From Anaerocolumna xylanovorans DSM 12503 (GTDB lineage Bacteria > Bacillota > Clostridia > Lachnospirales > Lachnospiraceae), in the NCBI RefSeq assembly GCF_900143645.1, contig NZ_FRFD01000006.1:248001-312000 (forward strand): a stretch of 64,000 nt of DNA, given 5' to 3'. Below the pieces are notes generated by a model. It did no database searches. It was not told where the DNA came from and was given only the letters and a program-made list of their open reading frames with translations. Of the stretch, positions 1-9,700 are shown piece by piece (the stretch's first letter is position 1; every line of letters starts with the position of its first letter). A program made the position numbers and the translations under genes.

Positions 1-2574
1 CTTTGTATAATAGTCCGATATACCGTCATTATTGGAATCTGTCGTATAATCAACTGTCTCTTCCTTTAGGAAATCAAAGCATTCCTCAAGATCAGTGATG
101 ACGGATGCAAGATAATATTTTCCTCCGGTTTGCTCTGCTATCTTTGTTAACAGTGCCGTATCTACCGTATTGATGCCGATTGTATAAATGGTTGCTTTAT
201 TTTGGACGGCTTTCTTTACTAAATCGGCATATTTATTATCATATGTAACAGATGGTTCATCATAGCCGTCTGTCAGTACAATAATAGTATCATATACATC
301 TGCGGCATCAGAGAATTCATCCAGGGCTTCTCCAATACCGGTATATATTGCTGTTAACCCGTTTGCAGATAAATAATTCACACCACTTGCCAGTGCTGTC
401 TTATCAGCAGTCATGGGTACGACGGTAGAGGCGCTGCTGTTAAATTTAATAATAGATGCCTGATCCTTATCACCAAGAATATTAATGAAGTTGTTTAAAA
501 CGGTCTTAACAGTACTGAGCTTTGTACCGCTCATACTGCCGGAAACGTCGACAACAAATCCAATCCTAAGGTGTTTGGCATTGGTACCCGGACCTTTTAT
601 ATCATCTTTCCAGACTTTCTCAAATGCAGTTTTATTTAACAGTATATAGGTTGAAAAATGTTTTGTCACTGCTGATATGGCATTACCGGTTATTGTCTGG
701 TTTTCTAATTCTTCCAATGTCTGCTGGTCTTCGTTATAATAGTAGATAGCAGGGACGAAAGTTTTATCCGTTAATAAGTTTTTATCAAACTGAAATGAAA
801 TAACGGCAGACTCAAAGCTTCCGTTTATGTTAAAGTCATAGGCAGAGCCCATATATCCGGGGATTTTATCATTAATCAGCGGATTATCCGTAACCTCTTC
901 GATGGTCAAAGAATCCAATTGGCTGCCCCTTACATTTTTCACTACTACACTTGGAATAACTGACTGGTTATCGGCTTCGTAGGTTGCTGTGGCGGTAAAG
1001 GTACTGTTGGCAGTTAAAGGGTCTGTTCCGTTTTTAAGTTCCAGGCTATCGGAAGCTCCATCACCGTCCGTATCTTTTTGTAAGGGATTGGTCTTGTATA
1101 TGCCCACTTCATCATAATCACTTAGGGTATCATAATCACTGTCATAATAGGCAGGGTCAAGACCCAGGGCAAGCTCCTCCTTATTTGAGAGTTTATCTAA
1201 ATCACGGTCTTCGTCGGAATCCGGAATCCCGTTACCGTCTGTATCAGTTACCAGAGGATTTGTATTAAGAATTGCGAGTTCTACATAATCATTCAGTCCG
1301 TCTCCGTCCGTATCGGCATTTTCCTTATCTGTTCCATAATAAGCTTCCAGATAATTAATAAGCCCGTCTCCATCCGTATCACCGGTGTCGATTTCTAATC
1401 CATGGGAATAATCCCAGTTGCCGCATGCCAGCTTTATACTCTTGCTTATGCTGGTGCCGTCTGTATCCTGAACACTGACAGTGAGTACATTGATACCAAA
1501 TATCAGGCTAAAATCTGCAATCGCCCAATCTTTTGCCGCATTAATATCGCCCTTTTTTATAATATTGCCATTCTCATCGGCTATTGTGTATGCAAAACTT
1601 TTAACTTTTTTCATATCATATAGTAAGGTTCCATTGATTGAACTTATTTTTTCACTTCCCACTGCATAAAAATCCTTGTCCTGGTAGTATACAAAGGGTA
1701 AGGTATTTATGGTAAGTTCACGATTATCGGAAGTGGTATCGGTACTGTGTAAGATGATATTTTGTGCCTTTTTTGAAGCACTGCCGGATTGGACGATAAA
1801 TCCAAATGATACAGAAGCTTTTGCAGCTATATTCTGATTATAACCTGCATTATAAACAACATAATGATTGGCGCTGTGTTCTTTGATTTTGGCGTTCCAT
1901 ATGCTGCTTATATTGTTTTCCATATCGAATTCCAGATACCAGTCTTCAATCGGCTTGTCAGTATTATTAATAATTTCAATCCTTCCAGTGAAACCGCTTC
2001 CCCAGTCACTGTCGATTATGTAATTGACAGAATAACGGTTATCCTTTACCTGCCCTGCTGTCCCAAGCAAGGAGTAGGCACTTGGAATATCAACCGTATT
2101 TCCATTTGCGGTAAAGCCGAAACTTACCGACTCATTCGGCCTTATGTCCTGGTTCCATTGTACATTTTTTATTGTATAGATAGTATCGTCATAACTGACG
2201 ACAGAAGCATTCCATATATTTGATATCCTGTTGGATGACTTAAAAGAAATGCACCAATTTTCAATTGCTGTATTACCGGTGTTCTTTATTGTAATACTGC
2301 CATTGTAAGCACCTTCCCACTGACCGGTAATATTGAATTCAACATCAAAACCATTTCCAGAGAATTTGTTATTGCCAGGAGTGATTGCCCCTCCTGTCAC
2401 AGTCCGGAGGCCGGGTTCACTGCTAAAGGCTTTCGTGCTTGTCTTTCCTTCTGCCGATGGCATGGTTTCTGATGTTTCGGCGTTTGCCTGAAGATTTGCA
2501 AACGGTAATAACAGCATTGACAGTACCAGTACGATTGATAAGATACTTTTCTTAACTCTCCCTCTTACTTTCAT
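1..2574 (-). CDS. Secreted multidomain protein: CBM2-like modules, Ca-binding repeats and vWA domain (C-terminus beyond window)
   Basis: An open frame of 858 codons runs from ATG at 2574 on the minus strand and leaves the window still open. A GGGAG ribosome site lies just before the start. Residues 1-31 form a signal peptide (basic start, LVLSMLLLPFA core, ANA end). Two modules follow (about 75-160 and 178-280), each with the CBM2-like pattern of an N-W pair, 'WNA' and 'vSFGF'. Residues about 392-520 hold repeated DTDGDG-type loops like thrombospondin type 3 Ca-binding repeats. A von Willebrand A domain (about 668-835) carries the MIDAS motif DVSGS and a TDGYD loop. Another DGISD loop lies at the window edge. 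It is probably an exported, cell-surface or extracellular polysaccharide-binding or adhesive protein. The exact ligand is unknown. Confidence 0.85.
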   Translation of the reverse strand, partial: MKVRGRVKKSILSIVLVLSMLLLPFANLQANAETSETMPSAEGKTSTKAFSSEPGLRTVTGGAITPGNNKFSGNGFDVEFNITGQWEGAYNGSITIKNTGNTAIENWCISFKSSNRISNIWNASVVSYDDTIYTIKNVQWNQDIRPNESVSFGFTANGNTVDIPSAYSLLGTAGQVKDNRYSVNYIIDSDWGSGFTGRIEIINNTDKPIEDWYLEFDMENNISSIWNAKIKEHSANHYVVYNAGYNQNIAAKASVSFGFIVQSGSASKKAQNIILHSTDTTSDNRELTINTLPFVYYQDKDFYAVGSEKISSINGTLLYDMKKVKSFAYTIADENGNIIKKGDINAAKDWAIADFSLIFGINVLTVSVQDTDGTSISKSIKLACGNWDYSHGLEIDTGDTDGDGLINYLEAYYGTDKENADTDGDGLNDYVELAILNTNPLVTDTDGNGIPDSDEDRDLDKLSNKEELALGLDPAYYDSDYDTLSDYDEVGIYKTNPLQKDTDGDGASDSLELKNGTDPLTANSTFTATATYEADNQSVIPSVVVKNVRGSQLDSLTIEEVTDNPLINDKIPGYMGSAYDFNINGSFESAVISFQFDKNLLTDKTFVPAIYYYNEDQQTLEELENQTITGNAISAVTKHFSTYILLNKTAFEKVWKDDIKGPGTNAKHLRIGFVVDVSGSMSGTKLSTVKTVLNNFINILGDKDQASIIKFNSSASTVVPMTADKTALASGVNYLSANGLTAIYTGIGEALDEFSDAADVYDTIIVLTDGYDEPSVTYDNKYADLVKKAVQNKATIYTIGINTVDTALLTKIAEQTGGKYYLASVITDLEECFDFLKEETVDYTTDSNNDGISDYYTK

Positions 2575-2787
2575 TTTACTTTTCTCCCTTCATACGTTAT
2601 AATTCAGTATAAATATACAGATAATGCATAGCCTTTAAAAAAATTAGTTCTAATATCAGCGAAAGCACAGTAGAATAATGGGACTAAAAGTAATATTTAT
2701 ACTATAAATGGAATTATAAGGTAAAACAAAGACACTGTCAATGATTATCCTATTATTGCGGCATTTTATCGTCAGTAAAAAAATTTA

Positions 2788-2816
2788 TTGACTGGGGTTG
2801 TAAAGTATGGTATATT
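2788..2816 (+). promoter_or_regulatory. Promoter of the rpmG-secE-nusG operon
   Basis: TTGACT (2788-2793) and TATATT (2811-2816) are separated by 17 bases and lie 68 bases before the rpmG start. The 213-base divergent gap 2575-2787 holds no gene that I can see. Confidence 0.75.
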
Positions 2817-2883
2817 AGATTGGCGATGGAAGAGGTCTTTTTTTTATGCTCAAAATTTTAAAATTCAAGCGGAGGTGGAAGCT

Positions 2884-3033
2884 GTGCGCGTAAAGATCAC
2901 ATTGGCATGTACTGAGTGCAAACAACGTAATTACAATACAACAAAAGAAAAGAAAGCACATCCAGACAGAATGGAAACAAAGAAGTACTGCAAGTTCTGC
3001 AAATCACACACATTACACAAAGAAACAAAATAA
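2884..3033 (+). CDS. rpmG: 50S ribosomal protein L33
   Basis: A 49-residue protein beginning with GTG at 2884, eight bases after GGAGG (2871-2875). A longer reading from 2788 would place the promoter inside the coding region, so the GTG is preferred. The four zinc-ribbon cysteines are present (C9, C12, C36, C39), so this is the zinc-binding C+ form. L33 sits near the E site of the large subunit. It opens the usual rpmG-secE-nusG order. There is no tRNA-Trp between rpmG and secE, although some relatives have one. Confidence 0.95.
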   Translation: MRVKITLACTECKQRNYNTTKEKKAHPDRMETKKYCKFCKSHTLHKETK

Positions 3034-3107
3034 CGGTATCTTAAATTCTATTCGGTTAACTTAAAAGTAATTTTTGGGACAGACTGATAGGAAAGGAAAG
3101 AGAGAAT

Positions 3108-3317
3108 ATGGGAGAAAACTTAACTGCAGCAGAAAAGGCTCCAAAGAAAAGCAGGTTTAAAGGACTGAAAGCTGAATTCTCAAAAATAGCCTGGCCTGAC
3201 AGAGATACCCTTATTAAACAGTCATCAGCAGTGCTGGTAGCATCTGTTGCATTAGGGGTAATAATATCTGTAGTAGATTTAATCATAAAATTCGGTGTCG
3301 GTTTTATAATTAAATAG
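3108..3317 (+). CDS. secE: Protein translocase subunit SecE
   Basis: A 69-residue protein with a basic cytoplasmic N-terminus, the conserved 'FSKIAWPDRDTL' amphipathic segment and a single C-terminal membrane helix (about residues 40-62). This matches the short, one-helix SecE of Firmicutes. It clamps SecY in the SecYEG channel in the cytoplasmic membrane. It lies 15 bases before nusG and is almost certainly co-transcribed with it. Confidence 0.95.
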   Translation: MGENLTAAEKAPKKSRFKGLKAEFSKIAWPDRDTLIKQSSAVLVASVALGVIISVVDLIIKFGVGFIIK

Positions 3318-3332
3318 AATAAGGATGGTCAT

Positions 3333-3848
3333 ATGTCAAAGACGAATTGGTACGTTGTTCATACCTACTCAGGATATGAGAATAAGGTGAAAGCCAACAT
3401 TGAGAAAACAATTGAAAACAGAAAACTTCAAGATCAGATCTTAGAGGTATCCGTTCCCTTACAGGATGTCATTGAGGTAAAGAACGGTGTTAAGAAAAAA
3501 GTTCAGAAGAAAATGTTCCCTGGATATGTTTTACTTAACATGGAAATGAACGACGATACCTGGTACGTAGTTCGTAATACACGAGGCGTTACCGGATTTG
3601 TCGGTCCTGGCTCTAAACCGGTTCCCTTAACGGATATAGAAATGAAAGCTATGGGAATCAAGAAAGACGACGTTGTTGTTGATTTTGAAATCGGCGATAT
3701 GGTGGAGGTTGTTTCCGGTGTGTGGGAAAATACAACGGGCATCATTAAGCAGATTAATACTCACAAGCAGATCGTCACAATCAGTGTCGATATGTTTGGA
3801 CGTGAAACTCCTGTCGAAATAAGTTTCACGGATATCAGAAAAATGTAA
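3333..3848 (+). CDS. nusG: Transcription termination/antitermination factor NusG
   Basis: A 171-residue protein with the NGN domain at residues 1-110 (starts 'WYVVHTYSGYE', contains 'MFPGYVL') and a KOW domain at about 120-171 ('FEIGDMVEVVSGVWENTTG'). NusG binds the RNA polymerase clamp. In Firmicutes it also promotes sequence-specific pausing, and it can link polymerase to ribosomes. The gene follows secE and precedes the L1-like RNA site before rplK. Confidence 0.97.
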   Translation: MSKTNWYVVHTYSGYENKVKANIEKTIENRKLQDQILEVSVPLQDVIEVKNGVKKKVQKKMFPGYVLLNMEMNDDTWYVVRNTRGVTGFVGPGSKPVPLTDIEMKAMGIKKDDVVVDFEIGDMVEVVSGVWENTTGIIKQINTHKQIVTISVDMFGRETPVEISFTDIRKM

Positions 3849-3902
3849 ACAAAGAACATCCGGTACTTACAAAAAGCTTCTGTTGCACGAAAGAAACCGG
3901 AT

Positions 3903-3930
3903 GGTGGGAGGGCAATCCCGATAAAACCAC
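3903..3930 (+). promoter_or_regulatory. Probable ribosomal protein L1 binding site in mRNA, upstream of rplK
   Basis: The RNA can fold as GTGG / GA / GGG-CAAT-CCC / GATAAAA / CCAC: two short helices separated by an asymmetric internal loop. The bases around the loop (GGTGGGAGG ... GA-AT-ACCAC) match the 23S rRNA helix 76-77 region that L1 binds. An 8-bp hairpin (3857-3864 with 3896-3903) stands just before it. L1 repression of its own operon through such a mimic is established in other bacteria. Its use here is inferred. Confidence 0.7.
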
Positions 3931-3951
3931 AAATTCAGGAGGTATGCTATA

Positions 3952-4377
3952 ATGGCAAAGAAAGTTACAGGTTATATTAAATTACAGATTCCCGCTGCAA
4001 AGGCAACACCCGCACCGCCTGTTGGACCTGCTTTAGGCCAGCACGGTGTTAATATTGTGCAGTTCACAAAGGAATTCAATGCAAGAACCGCAGATCAGGA
4101 AGGAATGATTATTCCTGTTGTTATTACTGTATATGCAGACAGAAGCTTTAGCTTCATCACAAAGACTCCTCCGGCTGCTATTCTTTTAAAGAAAGCTTGC
4201 AATTTAAAATCAGGTTCTGCAGTTCCTAACAAGACTAAGGTTGCAACCATAACCAAGGCTGAAGTAAGAAAGATTGCAGAATTAAAAATGCCAGATTTAA
4301 ATGCTGCGAACATTGATACAGCTATGAGCATGATAGCTGGTACTGCAAGAAGTATGGGAATTACCGTAGTTGACTAA
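3952..4377 (+). CDS. rplK: 50S ribosomal protein L11
   Basis: A 141-residue protein of standard L11 length. It has the N-terminal domain with the proline-rich 'PAAKATPAPPVGPALGQHG' segment (thiostrepton-region contact) and the C-terminal rRNA-binding domain ending 'GTARSMGITVVD'. It forms the GTPase-associated centre with 23S helices 43-44 and is needed for RelA/Rel activation. Its ribosome site is AGGAGG. It is followed by rplA after a 98-base structured gap. Confidence 0.97.
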   Translation: MAKKVTGYIKLQIPAAKATPAPPVGPALGQHGVNIVQFTKEFNARTADQEGMIIPVVITVYADRSFSFITKTPPAAILLKKACNLKSGSAVPNKTKVATITKAEVRKIAELKMPDLNAANIDTAMSMIAGTARSMGITVVD

Positions 4378-4390
4378 TTTTTAATAAAAT

Positions 4391-4460
4391 GTGGGAGGGT
4401 AATGGGTGCTTTGGCACACCATGAAAAAGGATATTTCTTTTAAGCTCCCGATAATACCAC
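4391..4460 (+). promoter_or_regulatory. Second probable L1 binding site, upstream of rplA
   Basis: The same core as the site before rplK recurs with a much larger apical part. GTGG-GA-GGG (4391-4399) faces CCC-GATAATA-CCAC (4447-4460). Between them are a hairpin ATGG-GTGC / GCAC-A-CCAT and a weaker A-rich/U-rich helix. The site ends just before the AGGAGG of rplA, so L1 binding could block rplA translation directly. Confidence 0.7.
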
Positions 4461-4475
4461 TAGGAGGTTAATGTA

Positions 4476-5171
4476 ATGAAAAGAGGAAAGAAATACGCAG
4501 AAGCTGCAAAGCTTATCGACAGGGCTGTTCTTTACGATGCAGATGCTGCTATCGGCTTAGTTAAGAAAACAGCTGTTGCTAAATTTGATGAAACAGTAGA
4601 GGCTCATATCAGACTTGGTGTTGACGGACGTCACGCTGACCAGCAGGTTCGTGGTGCAGTAGTACTTCCCCACGGAACCGGTAGAACAGTTAAAGTATTA
4701 GTATTTGCAAAGGGTGATAAGCTTTCTGAAGCAGAAGCAGCCGGTGCAGACTATGTAGGCGGAGAAGAATTAGTGCCTAAAATCCAGAATGAAGGCTGGG
4801 TTGACTTTGATGTAGTTGTTGCTACTCCTGATATGATGGGTGTTGTAGGACGTTTAGGACGTGTACTCGGACCTAAGGGCTTAATGCCTAACCCTAAAGC
4901 CGGAACTGTTACCATGGATGTAGCAAAGGCTGTAAAAGAGATTAAAGCAGGTAAGATCGAATACAGATTAGACAAAACAAATATCATTCACGTGCCGTTG
5001 GGAAAAGCTTCATTTAGCGAAGATCAATTAGCGGACAACTTCCAGACGCTTATTGGTGCAATTAATAAAGCAAAACCTTCTGCCGCAAAAGGACAGTATT
5101 TAAGAAGCGTTACACTGACATCCACTATGGGACCTGGTGTAAAATTAAATACAGCAAAGCTTGCACAGTAA
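4476..5171 (+). CDS. rplA: 50S ribosomal protein L1
   Basis: A 231-residue protein of standard L1 length, with the signature 'GRLGRVLGPKGLMPNPKAGT' and the conserved 'VEAHIRLGVD' beta strand. L1 binds the mobile L1 stalk of 23S rRNA and helps release deacylated tRNA from the E site. It is also the classical repressor of the L11-L1 operon, which fits the two RNA mimics found before rplK and rplA. The ATG at 4476 follows AGGAGG at the usual distance. Confidence 0.97.
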   Translation: MKRGKKYAEAAKLIDRAVLYDADAAIGLVKKTAVAKFDETVEAHIRLGVDGRHADQQVRGAVVLPHGTGRTVKVLVFAKGDKLSEAEAAGADYVGGEELVPKIQNEGWVDFDVVVATPDMMGVVGRLGRVLGPKGLMPNPKAGTVTMDVAKAVKEIKAGKIEYRLDKTNIIHVPLGKASFSEDQLADNFQTLIGAINKAKPSAAKGQYLRSVTLTSTMGPGVKLNTAKLAQ

Positions 5172-5189
5172 TCTTTTTGCAGAAGATTT

Positions 5190-5363
5190 TAATTTATGGT
5201 TGACACCATAATAGATTAATGTTATGCTAGTTTAGCAATATCTGCCGAAGACAGTAGGTGCCGTAAGGCATAAGGTGAGAACGCCTACCGAGGGAATAAA
5301 TTTTTATGAGTTTAAGAAATTTATGGAATCCCTTACTGTTCGGCAGTGAGGGATTTTTTTTGA
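5190..5363 (+). promoter_or_regulatory. rplJ leader with L10-type transcription attenuator
   Basis: An intrinsic terminator (5327-5338 with 5344-5355, then eight T) lies just before the rplJ ribosome site. An upstream arm, GAGGGAATAAATTT (5290-5303), can instead pair with AAATTTAT (5317-5324) and TCCCTT (5329-5334). That pairing uses up the left arm of the terminator. The two folds are mutually exclusive, as in the rplJL leader of Bacillus subtilis, where L10(L12)4 favours termination. The L10 kink-turn site itself probably lies in 5190-5290. Confidence 0.75.
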
Positions 5364-5387
5364 AAATCTATAAGGAGGTATACCAGA

Positions 5388-5882
5388 ATGGCAAAAGTAG
5401 AATTAAAACAACCTGTTGTTGATGAAATCAAAGGCTATGTTGATCAGGCAAGGGCAATCGTTGCTGTTGACTACCGTGGTCTTACGGTAGAAGAAGATAC
5501 AAAGCTTCGTAAGCAGTTAAGAGAAGCCGGCGTTGTATATAAAGTATACAAGAATACTTTGTTAAAGCGTGCATTTGAAGGAACTGTATATGAGAGTCTT
5601 GCAAAACACTTGGAAGGACCTACTGCAATCGCTTTCGGAATCGAAGATGCAACTGCTCCTGCAAGAATCATCAATGATGCAATTAAGACTTCTCCTAAGT
5701 TAGAGTTCAAGGCCGGTGTTGTTGAAGGAACCTATTATGATGAAAAAGGTATCCAGGTTATCGCAACAATTCCTTCCAGAGAAGTACTTATTTCCAAGTT
5801 GCTTGGAAGCTTACAGTCACCTATTACCAATTTTGCTCGTGTTCTTAAGCAGATTGCTGAGAAACAGTCAGAAGTGGCATAA
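5388..5882 (+). CDS. rplJ: 50S ribosomal protein L10
   Basis: A 164-residue L10 with the N-terminal rRNA-binding domain ('VDYRGLTVEEDTKLRKQLREA', 'YKVYKNTLLKRA') and a C-terminal helix that carries L7/L12 dimers. It builds the stalk base next to L11. AAGGAGG precedes the ATG. Transcription is probably controlled by the attenuator directly upstream. Confidence 0.97.
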   Translation: MAKVELKQPVVDEIKGYVDQARAIVAVDYRGLTVEEDTKLRKQLREAGVVYKVYKNTLLKRAFEGTVYESLAKHLEGPTAIAFGIEDATAPARIINDAIKTSPKLEFKAGVVEGTYYDEKGIQVIATIPSREVLISKLLGSLQSPITNFARVLKQIAEKQSEVA

Positions 5883-5958
5883 AGGCTAATGAACTGAAAA
5901 TATTCAGTCGCAAAACTTTTATTCAGTACAAATAAATTATTAAACGGAGGTATTTCAA

Positions 5959-6321
5959 ATGACAACTCAAGAGTTTATCGAAGCTATTAAGAGCTTAACA
6001 GTATTAGAATTAAATGATTTAGTAAAAGCATGTGAAGAAGAATTCGGTGTATCCGCAGCAGCAGGTGTTGTAGTTGCTGGTCCTGCAGCGGCAGCAGAAG
6101 TTGAAGAGAAGACAGAATTTGACGTTGAATTAACAGAGTGCGGCCCTAACAAGGTTAAGGTTATCAAAGTTGTTCGTGAAATCACAGGATTAGGCTTAAA
6201 AGAAGCTAAGGATCTCGTAGATGGCGCTCCTAAGACATTAAAAGAAGCTGCATCCAAGGATGAATCCGCTGATATCAAGGCTAAACTTGAAGCTGAAGGC
6301 GCTAAAGTTACAATTAAATAA
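5959..6321 (+). CDS. rplL: 50S ribosomal protein L7/L12
   Basis: A 120-residue protein with an N-terminal dimerisation part, an alanine/valine/glycine-rich hinge (about residues 34-50) and the C-terminal factor-binding domain ('KVIKVVREITGLGLKEAKDLVD'). It forms the flexible stalk that recruits EF-Tu, EF-G and IF2. A strong terminator 15 bases downstream separates it from rpoB. Confidence 0.97.
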   Translation: MTTQEFIEAIKSLTVLELNDLVKACEEEFGVSAAAGVVVAGPAAAAEVEEKTEFDVELTECGPNKVKVIKVVREITGLGLKEAKDLVDGAPKTLKEAASKDESADIKAKLEAEGAKVTIK

Positions 6322-6336
6322 TTTAACTTTAACAGT

Positions 6337-6375
6337 AAAGGTCTGTCCTGAAGATAATTGGGACAGACCTTTTTT
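6337..6375 (+). terminator. Intrinsic terminator after rplL
   Basis: AAAGGTCTGTCC (6337-6348) pairs perfectly with GGACAGACCTTT (6361-6372), followed by a T run. Confidence 0.9.
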
Positions 6376-6573
6376 GTGCAGCCATATGAGTGCGGCAAAG
6401 TGCCTGTTCGATCAAATTTATGAGGGGATAAACAGATAACACAGGCAGTTTTTCACCGGTAAAAAGAAATAAGGGGCCCCTGGTATAGATTGTATTATTT
6501 TGGGAATAAGATATAGATAGGGAAATCCTTGGCATTAGGGATAGAAAAAGGTGAAAAAAAGGACAAAAACATA

Positions 6574-6602
6574 TTGACAACTTGACATTCCTATGATAGT
6601 AT
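6574..6602 (+). promoter_or_regulatory. Candidate rpoB promoter
   Basis: TTGACA (6574-6579) is followed after 17 bases by TAGTAT (6597-6602), a weak -10. It stands 137 bases before rpoB. The rest of the 364-base gap 6376-6739 is A-rich and holds no gene or clear RNA fold that I can see. Confidence 0.5.
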
Positions 6603-6739
6603 GAAAGATGCACTATTGTGCGAAGATGTGCCTACAGTATCTATTATAGCACATATCTAAGCAAAAGAAAAGTAGTTTAAACAAATTATTCTAGATTATT
6701 TCTGGAAATAAAAATAAAATTCAAGGGGTGAAAACGTCA

Positions 6740-9700
6740 ATGGATAAAAACAGGATACGTCCAATCAAAGTTGGAAACGGCGTAAGAATGAGCTACTCTA
6801 GGCAAAAAGAAGTACTGGAAATGCCAAATCTGATTGAAGTTCAAAAAGATTCCTACCAATGGTTTTTAGATGAAGGTTTGAAGGAAGTTTTTGATGATAT
6901 TTCTCCGATTGAAGATTACAGCGGGCATTTGAGCTTAGAGTTTGTGGATTTTGTGCTGTGCGAAGATGATGTAAAATATTCAATTGAAGAGTGCAAGGAA
7001 AGAGATTCTACCTTTGCAGCTCCTTTAAAGGTGAAAGTCAGACTTCACAACAAAGAGAACGATGAAATCAATGAGCACGATATTTTTATGGGTGACTTGC
7101 CTTTAATGACGGAAACCGGAACCTTCGTGATAAACGGAGCGGAAAGAGTTATCGTTAGCCAGTTGGTACGCTCCCCCGGAATTTACTATGCCATCGGGCA
7201 CGACAAAATCGGTAAAAGGCTTTTTTCTTCCACTGTTATCCCCAACAGAGGAGCATGGCTGGAATATGAAACCGATTCTAACGATGTATTTTATGTTCGT
7301 GTGGACCGAAACAGAAAGGTTCCGATTACAGTACTGATTCGTGCCTTGGGAATTGGAAGCAATATTGAGATTCAGGAACTCTTTGGTGAAGAACCTAAGA
7401 TTTTAGCAAGTATTACAAAGGATCCATCTGATAATTATCAGGATGGTTTACTTGAGCTGTACAAAAAACTGCGCCCCGGTGAACCGCTTTCCGTTGAAAG
7501 TGCTGAGTCTTTAATCAACAGCATGTTCTTTGATCCCAGAAGGTATGATCTTGCCAAGGTGGGAAGATTTAAGTTCAACAAGAAACTTGCGTTAAAGAAC
7601 AGAGTTATAGGATGCACATTAGCAGAAGATGTAGTAAATAAGGAAACCGGAGAAATATTAGCTGAGGCAGGTACAGTTATTACAGAAGAACTTGCCATCA
7701 CCATACAGAACGCGGCTGTCCGCTCCATAATGGTACAAGCGGAGGAGAGAAACGTTAAGGTTCTTTCCAGTATGATGGTTGATTTGAATTGCTATCTGGA
7801 TGTGGATAAGAAGGAACTGGGTATAACGGAAGAAGTTTACTATCCGGTATTAAAGAGTATTTTAGAGGAATATAAGAACATTGAGGACATTAAGCTTGCC
7901 ATTAAGAGAAACATCAGTGAATTAATTCCCAAACATATAACAAAAGACGATATCATAGCCTCCATTAATTACAATATTCATCTGGAATATGGCATTGGCG
8001 GTGCCGATGATATTGACCATTTAGGAAACAGAAGAATCCGTGCGGTAGGCGAATTATTGCAGAATCAGTACCGTATTGGTCTGTCCAGAATGGAACGTGT
8101 GGTAAGAGAAAGAATGACTACACAGGACTTAGAGGGTGTAAGTCCCCAGTCCTTAATTAATATTAAGCCTGTAACCGCAGCTGTAAAGGAATTCTTTGGA
8201 AGTTCCCAGCTGTCACAGTTCATGGATCAGCATAACCCTCTTGGTGAATTAACACATAAGAGACGTCTTTCCGCTTTAGGACCCGGTGGTCTGTCCCGTG
8301 ACCGCGCCGGATTCGAGGTTCGTGACGTTCACTATTCCCATTACGGAAGAATGTGCCCCGTAGAGACTCCCGAAGGTCCTAACATCGGTCTTATCAACTC
8401 CCTGGCTTCCTATGCAAGGATTAATGAGTATGGATTTATTGAAGCACCTTACCGTAAAGTAGACAAAACAGATCCTAAGAACCCCAGAGTTACTGATGAG
8501 GTTGTTTATCTCACAGCTGATGAAGAGGATAGGTATGTTGTTGCACAGGCCAATGAACCCCTGGACGAGAACGGATACTTTACTGACAGTAATATATCAG
8601 GCCGTTATAAGGAAGAAACGCTGGAATATCCCAAGTCAAGAATTGACTTAATGGACGTTTCGCCTAAGATGGTATTTTCCGTAGCGACAGCTATGATTCC
8701 CTTCCTTGAAAATGATGATGCTAACCGTGCCCTTATGGGTTCTAACATGCAGCGTCAGGCGGTTCCTCTGTTAATTACAGAAGCCCCTGTTGTCGGTACC
8801 GGTATTGAGTTAAAGGCAGCTGTTGACTCCGGTGTTTGCGTGGTAACTGAAAAAGCAGGTGTGGTTGAAAAATCCACCTCCAGAGAAATCATTATTAAAA
8901 ACAGTGACGGAACCAAGAATACTTATAAATTATTAAAATTTGCAAGAAGTAACCAGGGAACCTGCATCAACCAGAGACCTATTGTAGTGAAGGGTGACAA
9001 GGTTGAAGCCGGTCAGGTTATAGCAGACGGTCCGTCCACTTCACAGGGTGAATTAGCTTTAGGTAAGAATCCTCTTATTGGATTTATGACCTGGGAAGGT
9101 TATAATTATGAGGATGCGGTTCTCCTAAGTGAAAGACTGGTCCAGGAAGATGTATATACCTCTGTTCATATTGAAGAATATGAAGCCGAGTCCAGAGATA
9201 CCAAATTAGGACCCGAAGAAATCACAAGAGATGTTCCGGGTGTTGGTGATGATGCCCTTAAGGATCTGGATGAGCGCGGTATCATAAGAATAGGTGCGGA
9301 AGTACGTGCCGGAGATATTCTGGTTGGTAAGGTAACTCCCAAGGGAGAAACAGAGCTTACGGCAGAAGAAAGACTTCTTCGCGCTATTTTCGGCGAGAAG
9401 GCAAGAGAAGTAAGAGATACCTCCCTTCGCGTGCCTCATGGGGAATATGGTATCATCGTAGATGCAAAAGTATTTACAAGAGAAAACGGTGATGAACTCT
9501 CTCCCGGAGTAAATCAGACTGTTAGAGTATATATTGCCCAGAAAAGAAAGATTCAAGTCGGAGATAAGATGGCTGGCCGTCACGGCAATAAGGGTGTTGT
9601 GTCCCGTGTATTGCCTGCGGAGGATATGCCTTTCCTGCCCAACGGAAGACCGCTTGATATCGTGCTTAACCCTCTGGGTGTGCCTTCCCGTATGAATATC

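Noticed and set aside
5190..5363. Ordinary terminator ending the rplK-rplA unit
   Set aside because: The terminator has a competing antiterminator and lies directly before rplJ, so a regulated leader is a better reading.
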